Source: Variovorax sp. PBL-E5
Lineage (GTDB): Bacteria > Pseudomonadota > Gammaproteobacteria > Burkholderiales > Burkholderiaceae_C
DNA: 64,000 nucleotides
Direction: 5' to 3'
NCBI RefSeq assembly: GCF_901827185.1
Contig: NZ_LR594671.1
Coordinates: 2,108,001-2,172,000 of the forward strand
This document shows, in pieces, positions 48,554-56,234 of the stretch (position 1 is the first letter of the stretch; every line of letters begins with the position of its first letter). The translations under genes and the position numbers were made by a program. The notes beneath the pieces are model-generated. The model worked only from the letters and a program-made list of their open reading frames with translations, did not search any database and was not told the DNA's origin.

Positions 48554-48802
48554 ATGGTGCAGAACATCCAGCCATCCGCTACCACCCAGGATCTCCACAG
48601 CATCAAGGCCGATGCGAGCAAGGGCCTCAGGCGCGCGACTCAGAACGAGAGAATGCTCTATCTCAGCGCGCGCACGAAGACGAACCCGCTGCAGTCGGCC
48701 TCGGACAAGCTCAGGGGACGAAGGACTGCCCAGCACGAGGAAGCCATGTCGGCGTTCCAATCGATTGTCAGGAAAGTCAATGACCGAGCCCTCCCTGCCT
48801 GA
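48554..48802 (+). CDS. Small protein resembling the N-terminus of the downstream large protein
   Basis: An 82-residue protein with GGAGGGTG upstream of its ATG. It opens MVQNIQPS, like MQNIQKPA of the next gene, and its second half RRTAQHEEAMSAFQSIVRKVN parallels RRTAQRDDALHTVASLVEQVK there, at almost the same distance from the start. No other domain is visible. It may be a duplicated secretion-signal/chaperone-binding segment, a decoy or a regulator, or a remnant of a second effector. It lies in the same operon as the chaperone gene. Confidence 0.7.
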   Translation: MVQNIQPSATTQDLHSIKADASKGLRRATQNERMLYLSARTKTNPLQSASDKLRGRRTAQHEEAMSAFQSIVRKVNDRALPA

Positions 48803-48820
48803 CCAAGAGGAGCGCACGCC

Positions 48821-51800
48821 ATGCAGAACATTCAAAAGCCCGCGAGACGCGTCGAGAGTCTCGACAGCATCGTTGCCGACCTCCAAAGTGTCGTCAATTC
48901 GAACAAGAAGTATCTGACCCCCATCAAGATGGGCTCAGGCAATGGGTCCAAGACAGCGACCCGCGGCGGCGCAACGGTCGACCTCGAAGTACGCAGGACC
49001 GCCCAGCGGGATGACGCTCTTCACACCGTCGCGTCGCTGGTCGAGCAAGTCAAGCGCAACGCCCGCATGATGGACACCGGCTACGTCCAGACTGCCATCA
49101 CGAGCATCGACCAGCTGCTGGCGAAAGCCAGCAGTTCCGGCGGGAACGTCCGGCTGGCGAAAATCAAGCCTCATTTGAAGGACATCATCAACGCCCATCG
49201 GGCGATGTCCATGGAGCAAGCCATGGACGTTGAGGACCGTAACAAGCACATCCAGGAGCGCATCGACGAGGCCTTGCAGCGGACCACCTCCGACGCCGCG
49301 TCGTCGTTCGACGGCTTCATGGCCGCCAATGATGTGGCGTTCGTTCACGGCAAAGCATGGAATTTTTTCGACGACACCCTGTCCATGCTCGCGCGTTCCA
49401 CAAATCCATCAGCTCGGACAGAAGAACTCACGAAGTCCACCCTGCGTGATATTCCCGGCAAAGAAAAGCTGATGCAGGATATCCAGAACGCTGCCAGGCT
49501 TTCGCAAAAGATCTTCACCCGCAAAGACATCCGCGCTGACGCTCTCGGGGACCTGGACAGGGCAAGCCGGTCGTTCATCAATGGATTGGCGCCCGCCAAT
49601 CTCGCGGCCGTTTCGCAGGCGATGAAAAACGGACCGATGAGCAGCATGCTCACAGTGGTCGGCACGACGATGGCGGACATGTCGCTTCGCATCGACGAGT
49701 TGTTCAGCGCAGCCGAGGGCGACCCTGCGCAGTTCGCGGCGGCGGTGGCGGAACTGCGCAGAAGCATCACCACCCATGTGAACGACCTGCGGTTTGCCGC
49801 GTACGTTTGCACCAGCGCGGAGTATCTCGCATCCATACCGGAAGAGTTCCGCGAAACGATGCGCAACTACGGCGAGACACTGCAGGAAATTGTCCTGCAG
49901 CTTCTCGATCCTCGGAGCGCACTCATGACCGTCAACAGTCTGGCGCAGGCGGCGCAGACATGGCCTGGCGAGATCCAGCAGCGACTTGCGGCGGTCACGG
50001 CACCATTGCCAACACCAACACCAACACCAACACCAACACCAACACCGAACAGGCCACCGCCCGAGACCCCGACGCAGCCTCCGCGGCGGCCACCGCCCGA
50101 GACCCCGACGCAGCCTTTGCTTCCGCCTCAACTGGCGCCCCGGGCCAACAGCACGCTGCCTTTGGTTCCGCCACCTCCCTTGCCGACCACGCCCGCGCCT
50201 GCGTCTGTTTCGCCGCCCTTGGTTGCGCCACCCCCCTTGCCAACGCCTGTGCCTGTGCGCCCCAATGTCGCAGGTCGCGTGCGTCGTGTCGGCCAGCGCC
50301 TTGCCAGACAGCTGTCCCCCGCCAGCCGAACCAACGATGCCAGGCAGCCCATCGAGCCGTTGCGCAGAGGCGCCGCCAAAGTCCAGCAGGACGGTATCGA
50401 TCGGTACGCTGCGGAAATACGCAAGCCCCGCACGCTCGGTACCCGGGCCACGATCGATGCATTCCAGGCCACCAGCGGTCTGCACTTCGTTGGCGAGAAG
50501 GCGCAGCACGTCTTCAGCGACATCCGCGACTCGCTCAAGACACCTTCTGGCCTGCCTGCAGGCGCCGGGACCGGCAGTTCAGCCGCCGGCTCCGCAAACC
50601 CGGAAAAGCTTGAGCTGATGGAAGACATCAAGATCGGCGCATCGCGGGCGGCGAAGATCGGCCCATCCAGCCGCAAGGACTACGAGAAGTTCGCCGCCGT
50701 CACTCAGTCGTTCATCGAGCAGATGCCTGCCGGCCCCGAGCCTGCCTCCTACCGCATGGCGGCGGATGCGACGCAGAGCCTTCTCGGGTCGATCGACGAT
50801 TTCGCGGAGAGATTGCCTACCTGGCTTGACGCTTTCCTGTCCGAAGACGATCCCGTCAAATTCGCCCAGAAAGCAAAGGCTTTGGAGCAAACCATGCTTT
50901 CGCAATTGAACCAGCTGCAGTTTGCGTCGCAGCTCTTCACCGACGAGAACTACCTCGCTCGATGGCCGGCAGATCAGCGGATGGCGCTGCGCGAGCTTGG
51001 CGAGAGTTTCCAGCAGATCGCGCTGAGGCTTTTCGATCCCGATGGGGCCTTCGCGGCCACCTATGGTCTGGCTCAGGCTGCGATAGCTTCGCCGGCAGAG
51101 GTCTTGCAGCAATTGCGATCGGCGATGCCAGCGCCGCCTTCTGACGTGCCGCCGCCGCCGTTCAAGCAGGAGGCTGAGTCGTCATTGCCATTGCCATTGC
51201 CATTGCCATTGCCATTGCCATTGCCATTGCCGGGCGATGGCGTGCCCGACAGCGCTCTGCCTTCCGCGAACTCCTCGGAGTTCGGGGAAGTCCCCCCACC
51301 TCTGGATTTCCCTCCGCCTCTTCCTGTGCCATCCACGGCTTCGCCCGCATCGACGTCGACCACGCCCGGGCCTGCGCTTGCGCGTCCCAATGTCGCAGAC
51401 CGCGTGCGTCGTGTCCGTCGGCGGATCGCCGACGGATTGTTCCCCGCCCGGAACAGCAAGTCATCCACTGCGGCGGCGCCGCGACGTGAGCAGCTTGCTG
51501 CTGCCAATCACGACCGCATCAATGTTTTGCGTTCTCAGATGGAGCAACAGCCCAGCACGTCCGATATCCCAGGCACGATCAACGGGTTCATGGCCGCCAT
51601 TGGGCCGCGCATTGTCGACCGCAACGTGAAGCACCACGTCTTTCGCGATATTGGCCGGTCGATCCCGGCGTCCTCGGCGCCCACATCTGAATTGATGCAG
51701 CACGTCAAGACTGGTGAATTGCGCGCACAGCAAATCAGCCAGTCAAGCCAGGCAAAACTCGAGAGCTTCATCAAGATCACCGACTCCTTTGTCAGGCAGA

Positions 51801-52264
51801 TGCCCGCCGGCCCTTACCGCATGCCGTCGGCGCAGGCCGCGAGGACCATGCTTTCATCGATCCGCAGGTCCATGGCGGCAATGTCCGTGCCGCTGGAAAA
51901 TCTCTTGCTCGGAAAAATATTCTTCATCCAAGACGCGCGGGCACTGAAGGATGCCGTGCTCTCTCAATTGAATGCGCTGCAGTTTGCGGCGGCACTGTTC
52001 ACCGACGAGAACTACATTGCTCAATTGCCAGCCGATCAACAGAAAGATCTGCGCGAGTTTGGCGAGAGTTTCCAGAACATTCTGCTGAACCTTCTCGCCC
52101 CAGAAGGCGCTTTCGCCGCCATCTATCGGCTGGTCCAAGCTGCGGAAGCGTCGCCCGACGAGGTCATGCGCCAACTTGCAGTGGCAGTGGAGGCGCGGTC
52201 TTCGTCGGCTCCTCCCGAAGATCTGCCTCCGACGCCGACCGGCTTTCCGTTCCAGGGAAACTGA
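48821..52264 (+). CDS. Large three-module protein, candidate type III effector
   Basis: A 1147-residue protein that I do not recognise. Residues 1-150 are polar and signal-like. Three related helical modules follow at about 155-395, 538-770 and 913-1135. Modules 2 and 3 share LSQLN(Q/A)LQFA, LFTDENY, LPADQ-like and LGESFQ-type stretches, while module 1 is more diverged (LRFAAYVCTSAEYLASIP, YGETLQEIVLQLLDP). Between them are proline-rich linkers, each ending in a basic RPNVA-RVRRV segment (residues 480 and 855). There is no signal peptide or membrane helix. GAGGAG lies 8 bp before the ATG. Its base composition is visibly less GC-rich than its flanks. A role as a secreted effector is inferred from the adjacent chaperone gene. 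Confidence 0.8.
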   Translation: MQNIQKPARRVESLDSIVADLQSVVNSNKKYLTPIKMGSGNGSKTATRGGATVDLEVRRTAQRDDALHTVASLVEQVKRNARMMDTGYVQTAITSIDQLLAKASSSGGNVRLAKIKPHLKDIINAHRAMSMEQAMDVEDRNKHIQERIDEALQRTTSDAASSFDGFMAANDVAFVHGKAWNFFDDTLSMLARSTNPSARTEELTKSTLRDIPGKEKLMQDIQNAARLSQKIFTRKDIRADALGDLDRASRSFINGLAPANLAAVSQAMKNGPMSSMLTVVGTTMADMSLRIDELFSAAEGDPAQFAAAVAELRRSITTHVNDLRFAAYVCTSAEYLASIPEEFRETMRNYGETLQEIVLQLLDPRSALMTVNSLAQAAQTWPGEIQQRLAAVTAPLPTPTPTPTPTPTPNRPPPETPTQPPRRPPPETPTQPLLPPQLAPRANSTLPLVPPPPLPTTPAPASVSPPLVAPPPLPTPVPVRPNVAGRVRRVGQRLARQLSPASRTNDARQPIEPLRRGAAKVQQDGIDRYAAEIRKPRTLGTRATIDAFQATSGLHFVGEKAQHVFSDIRDSLKTPSGLPAGAGTGSSAAGSANPEKLELMEDIKIGASRAAKIGPSSRKDYEKFAAVTQSFIEQMPAGPEPASYRMAADATQSLLGSIDDFAERLPTWLDAFLSEDDPVKFAQKAKALEQTMLSQLNQLQFASQLFTDENYLARWPADQRMALRELGESFQQIALRLFDPDGAFAATYGLAQAAIASPAEVLQQLRSAMPAPPSDVPPPPFKQEAESSLPLPLPLPLPLPLPLPGDGVPDSALPSANSSEFGEVPPPLDFPPPLPVPSTASPASTSTTPGPALARPNVADRVRRVRRRIADGLFPARNSKSSTAAAPRREQLAAANHDRINVLRSQMEQQPSTSDIPGTINGFMAAIGPRIVDRNVKHHVFRDIGRSIPASSAPTSELMQHVKTGELRAQQISQSSQAKLESFIKITDSFVRQMPAGPYRMPSAQAARTMLSSIRRSMAAMSVPLENLLLGKIFFIQDARALKDAVLSQLNALQFAAALFTDENYIAQLPADQQKDLREFGESFQNILLNLLAPEGAFAAIYRLVQAAEASPDEVMRQLAVAVEARSSSAPPEDLPPTPTGFPFQGN
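50009..50046 (+). repeat. Hexanucleotide repeat (AACACC)x6 in the effector linker 1
   Basis: Six perfect AACACC units occupy 50011-50046, read in frame as Thr-Pro repeats at the start of the first proline-rich linker. A copy-number change would add or remove two residues without a frameshift. A 27-bp coding segment for PPPETPTQP is then also repeated twice just downstream. Confidence 0.9.
51185..51232 (+). repeat. Hexanucleotide repeat (TTGCCA)x7 plus TTGCCG in the effector linker 2
   Basis: Seven perfect TTGCCA units followed by one TTGCCG encode a Leu-Pro repeat in the second linker of the large protein. It sits at the equivalent place to the Thr-Pro repeat in linker 1, but has an unrelated unit. 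Confidence 0.9.
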
Positions 52265-52436
52265 TCCGCGGCAGTCGACGTGATCGCGGCCGCCAGTGCC
52301 GCATCGGGCAAAGAACCGATGGCGCAAAGGCCCGGCCCGGGCGGCGCCATGGCAGCCATGCATTCCCGTGCCTCGCGGCCGATCGCGCCGGCTCCCGGCG
52401 CTTTCGCTGTGCCTGCGCGTTGCGCAATTTCAAAAA

Positions 52437-52451
52437 TGGAATTATATTCTG
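52437..52451 (+). promoter_or_regulatory. Candidate IclR operator, site 1
   Basis: TGGAATTATATTCTG, centred on a GAAT-TAT-ATTC dyad, ends 30 bp before the start of the RmlC-like gene that opens the Rieske oxygenase operon. It is identical to site 3 (58371-58385, opposite strand). Confidence 0.6.
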
Positions 52452-52481
52452 ATAACAAATTGACAAGGCATCGCTGCAACG

Positions 52482-53054
52482 ATGGAGACGCAAGCACTCG
52501 GCCTCGCAGGCCTGTTCGTCATCGCGCCCGATGTGAGCGCCGACGCGAACGGCCGCTACAGCTACTACTACAGCGAGCGTGCGTTCGCCGAGGCCGGCGC
52601 GGCATCGCACTACGTGCAGGAGCACGCCTCCTTCTATCCGCAGCGCCATACCGTGCGCGGCCTGCATTTCCAGAAGCCGCCGCACGCGCAGCACAAGGTG
52701 GTGCGGGTCGCGCGCGGCCGCATCTGGGATGTGTGCGTCGATGTCCGGCGCGGTTCGCCGACCTATGGCTGGCATGCGGCGGTGGAACTCGCCGCCGGCG
52801 ACTGGCGGCAGCTGCATGTGCCGCCGGGTTTCGCGCACGGCTTCTGCACGCTCGAGCCTGATTGCGAAATCGTGTTCCGGCTCACTGATTACAACGACCG
52901 TGCCTTCGCCGGCGGCCTGCGCTGGAACGACCCCGCGCTCGGCATCGACTGGCCCTGCGGCGATGCGCCGGGCTTCGTCTTCCCGGTGGACCGTGAATGG
53001 CCGCTGCTCGACACACTGGATTCACCCTTCCACGCTGGAGACATGCCGCAATGA
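52482..53054 (+). CDS. dTDP-4-dehydrorhamnose 3,5-epimerase-family (RmlC-like) protein
   Basis: A 190-residue double-stranded beta-helix protein of the RmlC family. The catalytic-His region is VRGLHFQKPPHAQHKVVRVARGRIWDVCVDVR, and WRQLHVPPGFAHGFCTLE with the LTDYN Tyr region completes the active site. RmlC inverts two centres of dTDP-4-keto-6-deoxyglucose during rhamnose synthesis. No other rml gene is in the window; instead its stop overlaps a Bug gene start by 4 bp (ATGA) and the operator motif lies upstream. A different role in this aromatic operon is possible. Confidence 0.82.
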   Translation: METQALGLAGLFVIAPDVSADANGRYSYYYSERAFAEAGAASHYVQEHASFYPQRHTVRGLHFQKPPHAQHKVVRVARGRIWDVCVDVRRGSPTYGWHAAVELAAGDWRQLHVPPGFAHGFCTLEPDCEIVFRLTDYNDRAFAGGLRWNDPALGIDWPCGDAPGFVFPVDREWPLLDTLDSPFHAGDMPQ

Positions 53055-54034
53055 TCACACGCCGAGCAACCCTTCATGGCCTGGCTGCAGGCGCTGCCGC
53101 GATGATCGCCGGACCCGCGCTGGCGCAGGACGACAAGTCACCGGTCACGCTGCTGGTCGGTGCCGCATCGTCGATGGACTTCACTGCGCGGCTCATTGCC
53201 GAACAGCTGCGCGAGCCGCTGGGCCGCCCGGTCATCGTGCTGAGCAAGCTCGGCGCGGGCGGTCGCGTGGCGTTGCAGGAGCTCAAGCGCTCGGCACCCG
53301 ACGGCCGCACGCTGATGTTCTCCACCAGCAGCCCGTTCGCGATCTATCCGAACATCTACACCAAGCTGGACTACGACCCCGTGACCGACTTCACGCCGAT
53401 CGCAGGCGTCTGCTGGTTCGATGTCGGGATCGCCACCGGGCCGTCGACCGGCGTCACCGACATCCACCAACTCATCGGCTGGGCCAAGACCCGAACCCAG
53501 GAAGGCGCCAGCGTCGTCTACGGCGCGGCGCCCGGCGCGGGCTCGTCGTCGCACTTCGCCGGCATCGCCATGGCGCTGGCCAGCGGCGTGCCGATGACGC
53601 CGGTGCAGTACAAGGACAGCGGCGTCGGCATCGTCGACCTGGCGGCCGGCCGGCTGCCGATCATGATCACCGGCACGAGTCCGTTGGTCGAGATGCACAA
53701 GTCCGGCAAGATCCGCCTGCTCGCGGTGTCGGGCGAGCAGCGATCGCCCCTCGTGCCCGAGGTGCCGACGCTGAAGGAGTCCGGCCTCGACATCACCATC
53801 CAGAACTCCGCCGGCCTCTATGCGCCCGCGAAGATGCCGCGCGACATGGTGGAGCGTCTCTACGGTGCGGTGATGCCGATGCTGCAGAAGGCCGACATGC
53901 GCGACAAGATGATCGGGCAGGGCATGGCGCCTTCGCCGATGAATGGCAGCCAGCTCGCGGCCTCGCTGGCGGGCGAGCGCAAGCGCTACGCGGCCCTGGT
54001 GAAGGCCAGCGGCTACGTGCCGGAGGCGCTGTGA
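53051..54034 (+). CDS. Bug/TctC-family substrate-binding protein
   Basis: A 327-residue periplasmic binding protein. The signal peptide at about residues 1-23 has RR near the start (ITRRATLHGLAAG) and ends AGPALAQDD, suggesting Tat or Sec export. Typical Bug segments are RPVIVLSKLGAGGRVAL, KLDYDPVTDFTPIAGV and VQYKDSGVGIVDLAAGRLPIMI. The start overlaps the RmlC-like stop and the stop overlaps the next start (TGATG), so all three are coupled. It probably captures the aromatic acid handled by the downstream oxygenase; the ligand is unproven. Confidence 0.93.
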   Translation: MITRRATLHGLAAGAAAMIAGPALAQDDKSPVTLLVGAASSMDFTARLIAEQLREPLGRPVIVLSKLGAGGRVALQELKRSAPDGRTLMFSTSSPFAIYPNIYTKLDYDPVTDFTPIAGVCWFDVGIATGPSTGVTDIHQLIGWAKTRTQEGASVVYGAAPGAGSSSHFAGIAMALASGVPMTPVQYKDSGVGIVDLAAGRLPIMITGTSPLVEMHKSGKIRLLAVSGEQRSPLVPEVPTLKESGLDITIQNSAGLYAPAKMPRDMVERLYGAVMPMLQKADMRDKMIGQGMAPSPMNGSQLAASLAGERKRYAALVKASGYVPEAL

Positions 54035-54855
54035 TGAGCGATGCACGCATGACGACGGCGCAGCGCTTTCTGGACGCGCTGGCCGCGCCGCAGGGCACTG
54101 GGGCCGACGCGCTGATGCCCTTGCTCCATCCGGACGTTCGCCTGATGCGCCTGGGCAAGACCGTGGACGGCACGGCCGCGGTGATCGACGAACTGCGGCA
54201 GGGCGCGAATGGCGAGCTGTCGCGCCGTCTGCAATGGCAGGCGCCGCAGCCGGTGGTGGACAGCGTGGTGCGTCTTGTCGGCGAGCGGCGCCCCGGCGAG
54301 CGCGATCGCGGCCTGGTCGTCACGCTCGGCTTCGACGGCGATGCGATCGCGCTGGTGCAGCAACAGCGCACCCCACCGCCACCGCCCGATGCGCAGCCGC
54401 TCGTGCTGCCGGCGTCGCTCAAGCGAATGATCGACCACGCGCTGGTCGAGCGCCATCCGATGCTGGTCGCCTACAGCGATCCCGAAGGCCAGCCGGTGCT
54501 GAGCTTTCGCGGCTCGGTGCAGGCTTACGGCGACGACCAACTCGCGATGTGGATCCGCAGCCCCGACGGCGCCTTCATCCGTGCGATCCGCCACAACCCG
54601 AAGCTGGCGCTGGTCTACCGCAACGAGGAGACCAAGGCGACCTACAACTTCCAGGGCCGTGCGCGCGTGAGCGATCTCGGGAGCGATCGCCGGCGCGTCT
54701 TCGATGCATCGCCCGAGGCCGAGCGCGGCCACGATTTCGCGATGCTCGGCGTGGTGGTGCTGGTGGACCTGGACCGGGTCGAAGGCTATGCGGGCCTCGG
54801 TCCGGCGGGGCAGGTCGACCAGATCCGGCTGGTGCGCGGCACGGTGCCGAACTGA
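54034..54855 (+). CDS. Two-domain protein: NTF2/SnoaL-like plus pyridoxamine-phosphate-oxidase-like flavin fold
   Basis: A 273-residue protein. The first about 120 residues (TTAQRFLDALAAPQG, LLHPDVRLMRLGKTVDG) look like a SnoaL/NTF2-type small-ligand fold. A proline-rich hinge follows at about 112-120. The remainder (LKRMIDHALVERHPMLVAYSD, GQPVLSFRGSVQAYGDDQLAMWIRSPDGAFIRAIRHNPKLALVYRN) is a PNPOx-type split barrel that usually binds FMN, F420 or haem. It may act as an accessory to the oxygenase, but no activity can be named. It lies 32 bp before the Rieske gene. Confidence 0.75.
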   Translation: MSDARMTTAQRFLDALAAPQGTGADALMPLLHPDVRLMRLGKTVDGTAAVIDELRQGANGELSRRLQWQAPQPVVDSVVRLVGERRPGERDRGLVVTLGFDGDAIALVQQQRTPPPPPDAQPLVLPASLKRMIDHALVERHPMLVAYSDPEGQPVLSFRGSVQAYGDDQLAMWIRSPDGAFIRAIRHNPKLALVYRNEETKATYNFQGRARVSDLGSDRRRVFDASPEAERGHDFAMLGVVVLVDLDRVEGYAGLGPAGQVDQIRLVRGTVPN

Positions 54856-54887
54856 TTTTTTCTTTTCTCAACTCACATGGAGCGGAT

Positions 54888-56228
54888 ATGAAGGCAGGCA
54901 AAGACAGCGAGGAACTGACCCGGGTCGGTCCGGGCACGGTGATGGGCAACTTCATGCGCCAGTACTGGATACCGGCGGCCAAGTCGAGCGAGCTCGGCGT
55001 CGACGGTACGCCGATGCGTCTGCTGCTGCTGGGCGAGAAACTGGTTGCGTTCCGCGACAGCAGCGGCCGCGTCGGCGTGATGGACCACCAGTGCCCGCAC
55101 CGCTGCGCGTCGCTGGTGCTGGGGCGCAACGAGGAAGACGGCATCCGCTGCATCTACCACGGCTGGAAGTTCGATGTCGACGGCAACTGCGTCGACATGC
55201 CCAGCGTGCCGCCGAGCCAGGACTTCAAGGAGAAGGTGAAGGCGCGCGCCTACAAGGCGGTCGACCGCAACGGCATCCTCTGGGTCTACATGGGCGAGCA
55301 CCAGGACGCGCCGCCGCCGATGCCGATGGTCGAGGCCACGCTGCTCGAAGAGCACGAGGTGGATCTGTTCTTCATGCAGCGCGCCTGCAACTGGATGCAG
55401 GCGCTGGAAGGCGACATCGACACTTCGCACTTCGGCTTCCTGCACGTCGGCCACCTCGATCCGGACAACGTGCCCGAAGGCCATCCGCTGCAGCACACGG
55501 CGAGCGAGCGCGCACCCGAATACCACGTGCAGGACACGCCCTGGGGCACCACCTACGGCGCCTACCGCACCGTGCGGCCCGAGACCATCTACTGGCGCTT
55601 CGCCAACTACATGTTCCCGTTCTGGACGCAGACGCCGCAGGGCGAATTCCCGCGCAACATCCAGGCCCGCGCCTGGGTGCCGCTGGACGACGAGCACGTG
55701 ATGATGATCTTCTGGCGCCAGCGCAGCAGCATGCCCGGCAGCGGCGCGCCGCTGAAGGACGGCAAGCCGCTGGCCGGCTCCAAGCCGCAGCCGGATTTCC
55801 TGCCGGTCTCCACCGAGTGGCTGGGCCGCTACCGCATCAAGGCCAACGAGTCGAACGACTGGCTGATCGACCGCGAAGCGCAGCGCACCGGCCGCATCTA
55901 TTCGGGCATCGACCACATCGGTTCGCAGGACCAGGCCGTGACCGAGAGCATGGGGCCGATCACCGACCATTCGAAGGAACACCTCGGCCCCGGCGACCTG
56001 ATGATCGCCCGCACGCGGCGCCGCGCGCTGCAGGCCGCGCGCGCCTTTCGCGACGGCGCGCCGGCGCCGGGCATCGCCACGCCCGAGGTCATGATGGCGG
56101 CGCGCAGCGGCTACTTCGAGATGCACCAGTCGGTCGATTGGCAGAAGGCTTATGCCGACATGATGCGCACCGCGCAGCGCGCGCCCAAGGCGCCCAAGGT
56201 GCCGGCCGAATCGGCGATGGCGAAGTAG
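54888..56228 (+). CDS. Rieske non-haem iron oxygenase, alpha subunit (phthalate-dioxygenase type)
   Basis: Ring-hydroxylating or O-demethylating oxygenase of 446 residues. The Rieske [2Fe-2S] ligands are CPHRC and CIYHGW (C-x-H-x17-C-x2-H). The mononuclear iron site has DIDTSHFGFLHVGH with two His, and a later Asp is expected near residue 330-360. The length and style (VGPGTVMGNFMRQYWIPAAKSSEL) match the phthalate 4,5-dioxygenase/vanillate demethylase group, in which one reductase delivers electrons. That reductase is at 59422-60378. GGAG lies 7 bp upstream of the ATG. The actual substrate is not determined. Confidence 0.92.
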   Translation: MKAGKDSEELTRVGPGTVMGNFMRQYWIPAAKSSELGVDGTPMRLLLLGEKLVAFRDSSGRVGVMDHQCPHRCASLVLGRNEEDGIRCIYHGWKFDVDGNCVDMPSVPPSQDFKEKVKARAYKAVDRNGILWVYMGEHQDAPPPMPMVEATLLEEHEVDLFFMQRACNWMQALEGDIDTSHFGFLHVGHLDPDNVPEGHPLQHTASERAPEYHVQDTPWGTTYGAYRTVRPETIYWRFANYMFPFWTQTPQGEFPRNIQARAWVPLDDEHVMMIFWRQRSSMPGSGAPLKDGKPLAGSKPQPDFLPVSTEWLGRYRIKANESNDWLIDREAQRTGRIYSGIDHIGSQDQAVTESMGPITDHSKEHLGPGDLMIARTRRRALQAARAFRDGAPAPGIATPEVMMAARSGYFEMHQSVDWQKAYADMMRTAQRAPKAPKVPAESAMAK

Positions 56229-56234
56229 TCGGCC

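Noticed and set aside
52123..52497. Minus-strand frame between the effector gene and the RmlC-like gene
   Set aside because: Some stretches look protein-like (CMAAMAPPGPGLCAIGSL) but most of the frame runs antisense through the effector gene end, without a start signal or known domain.
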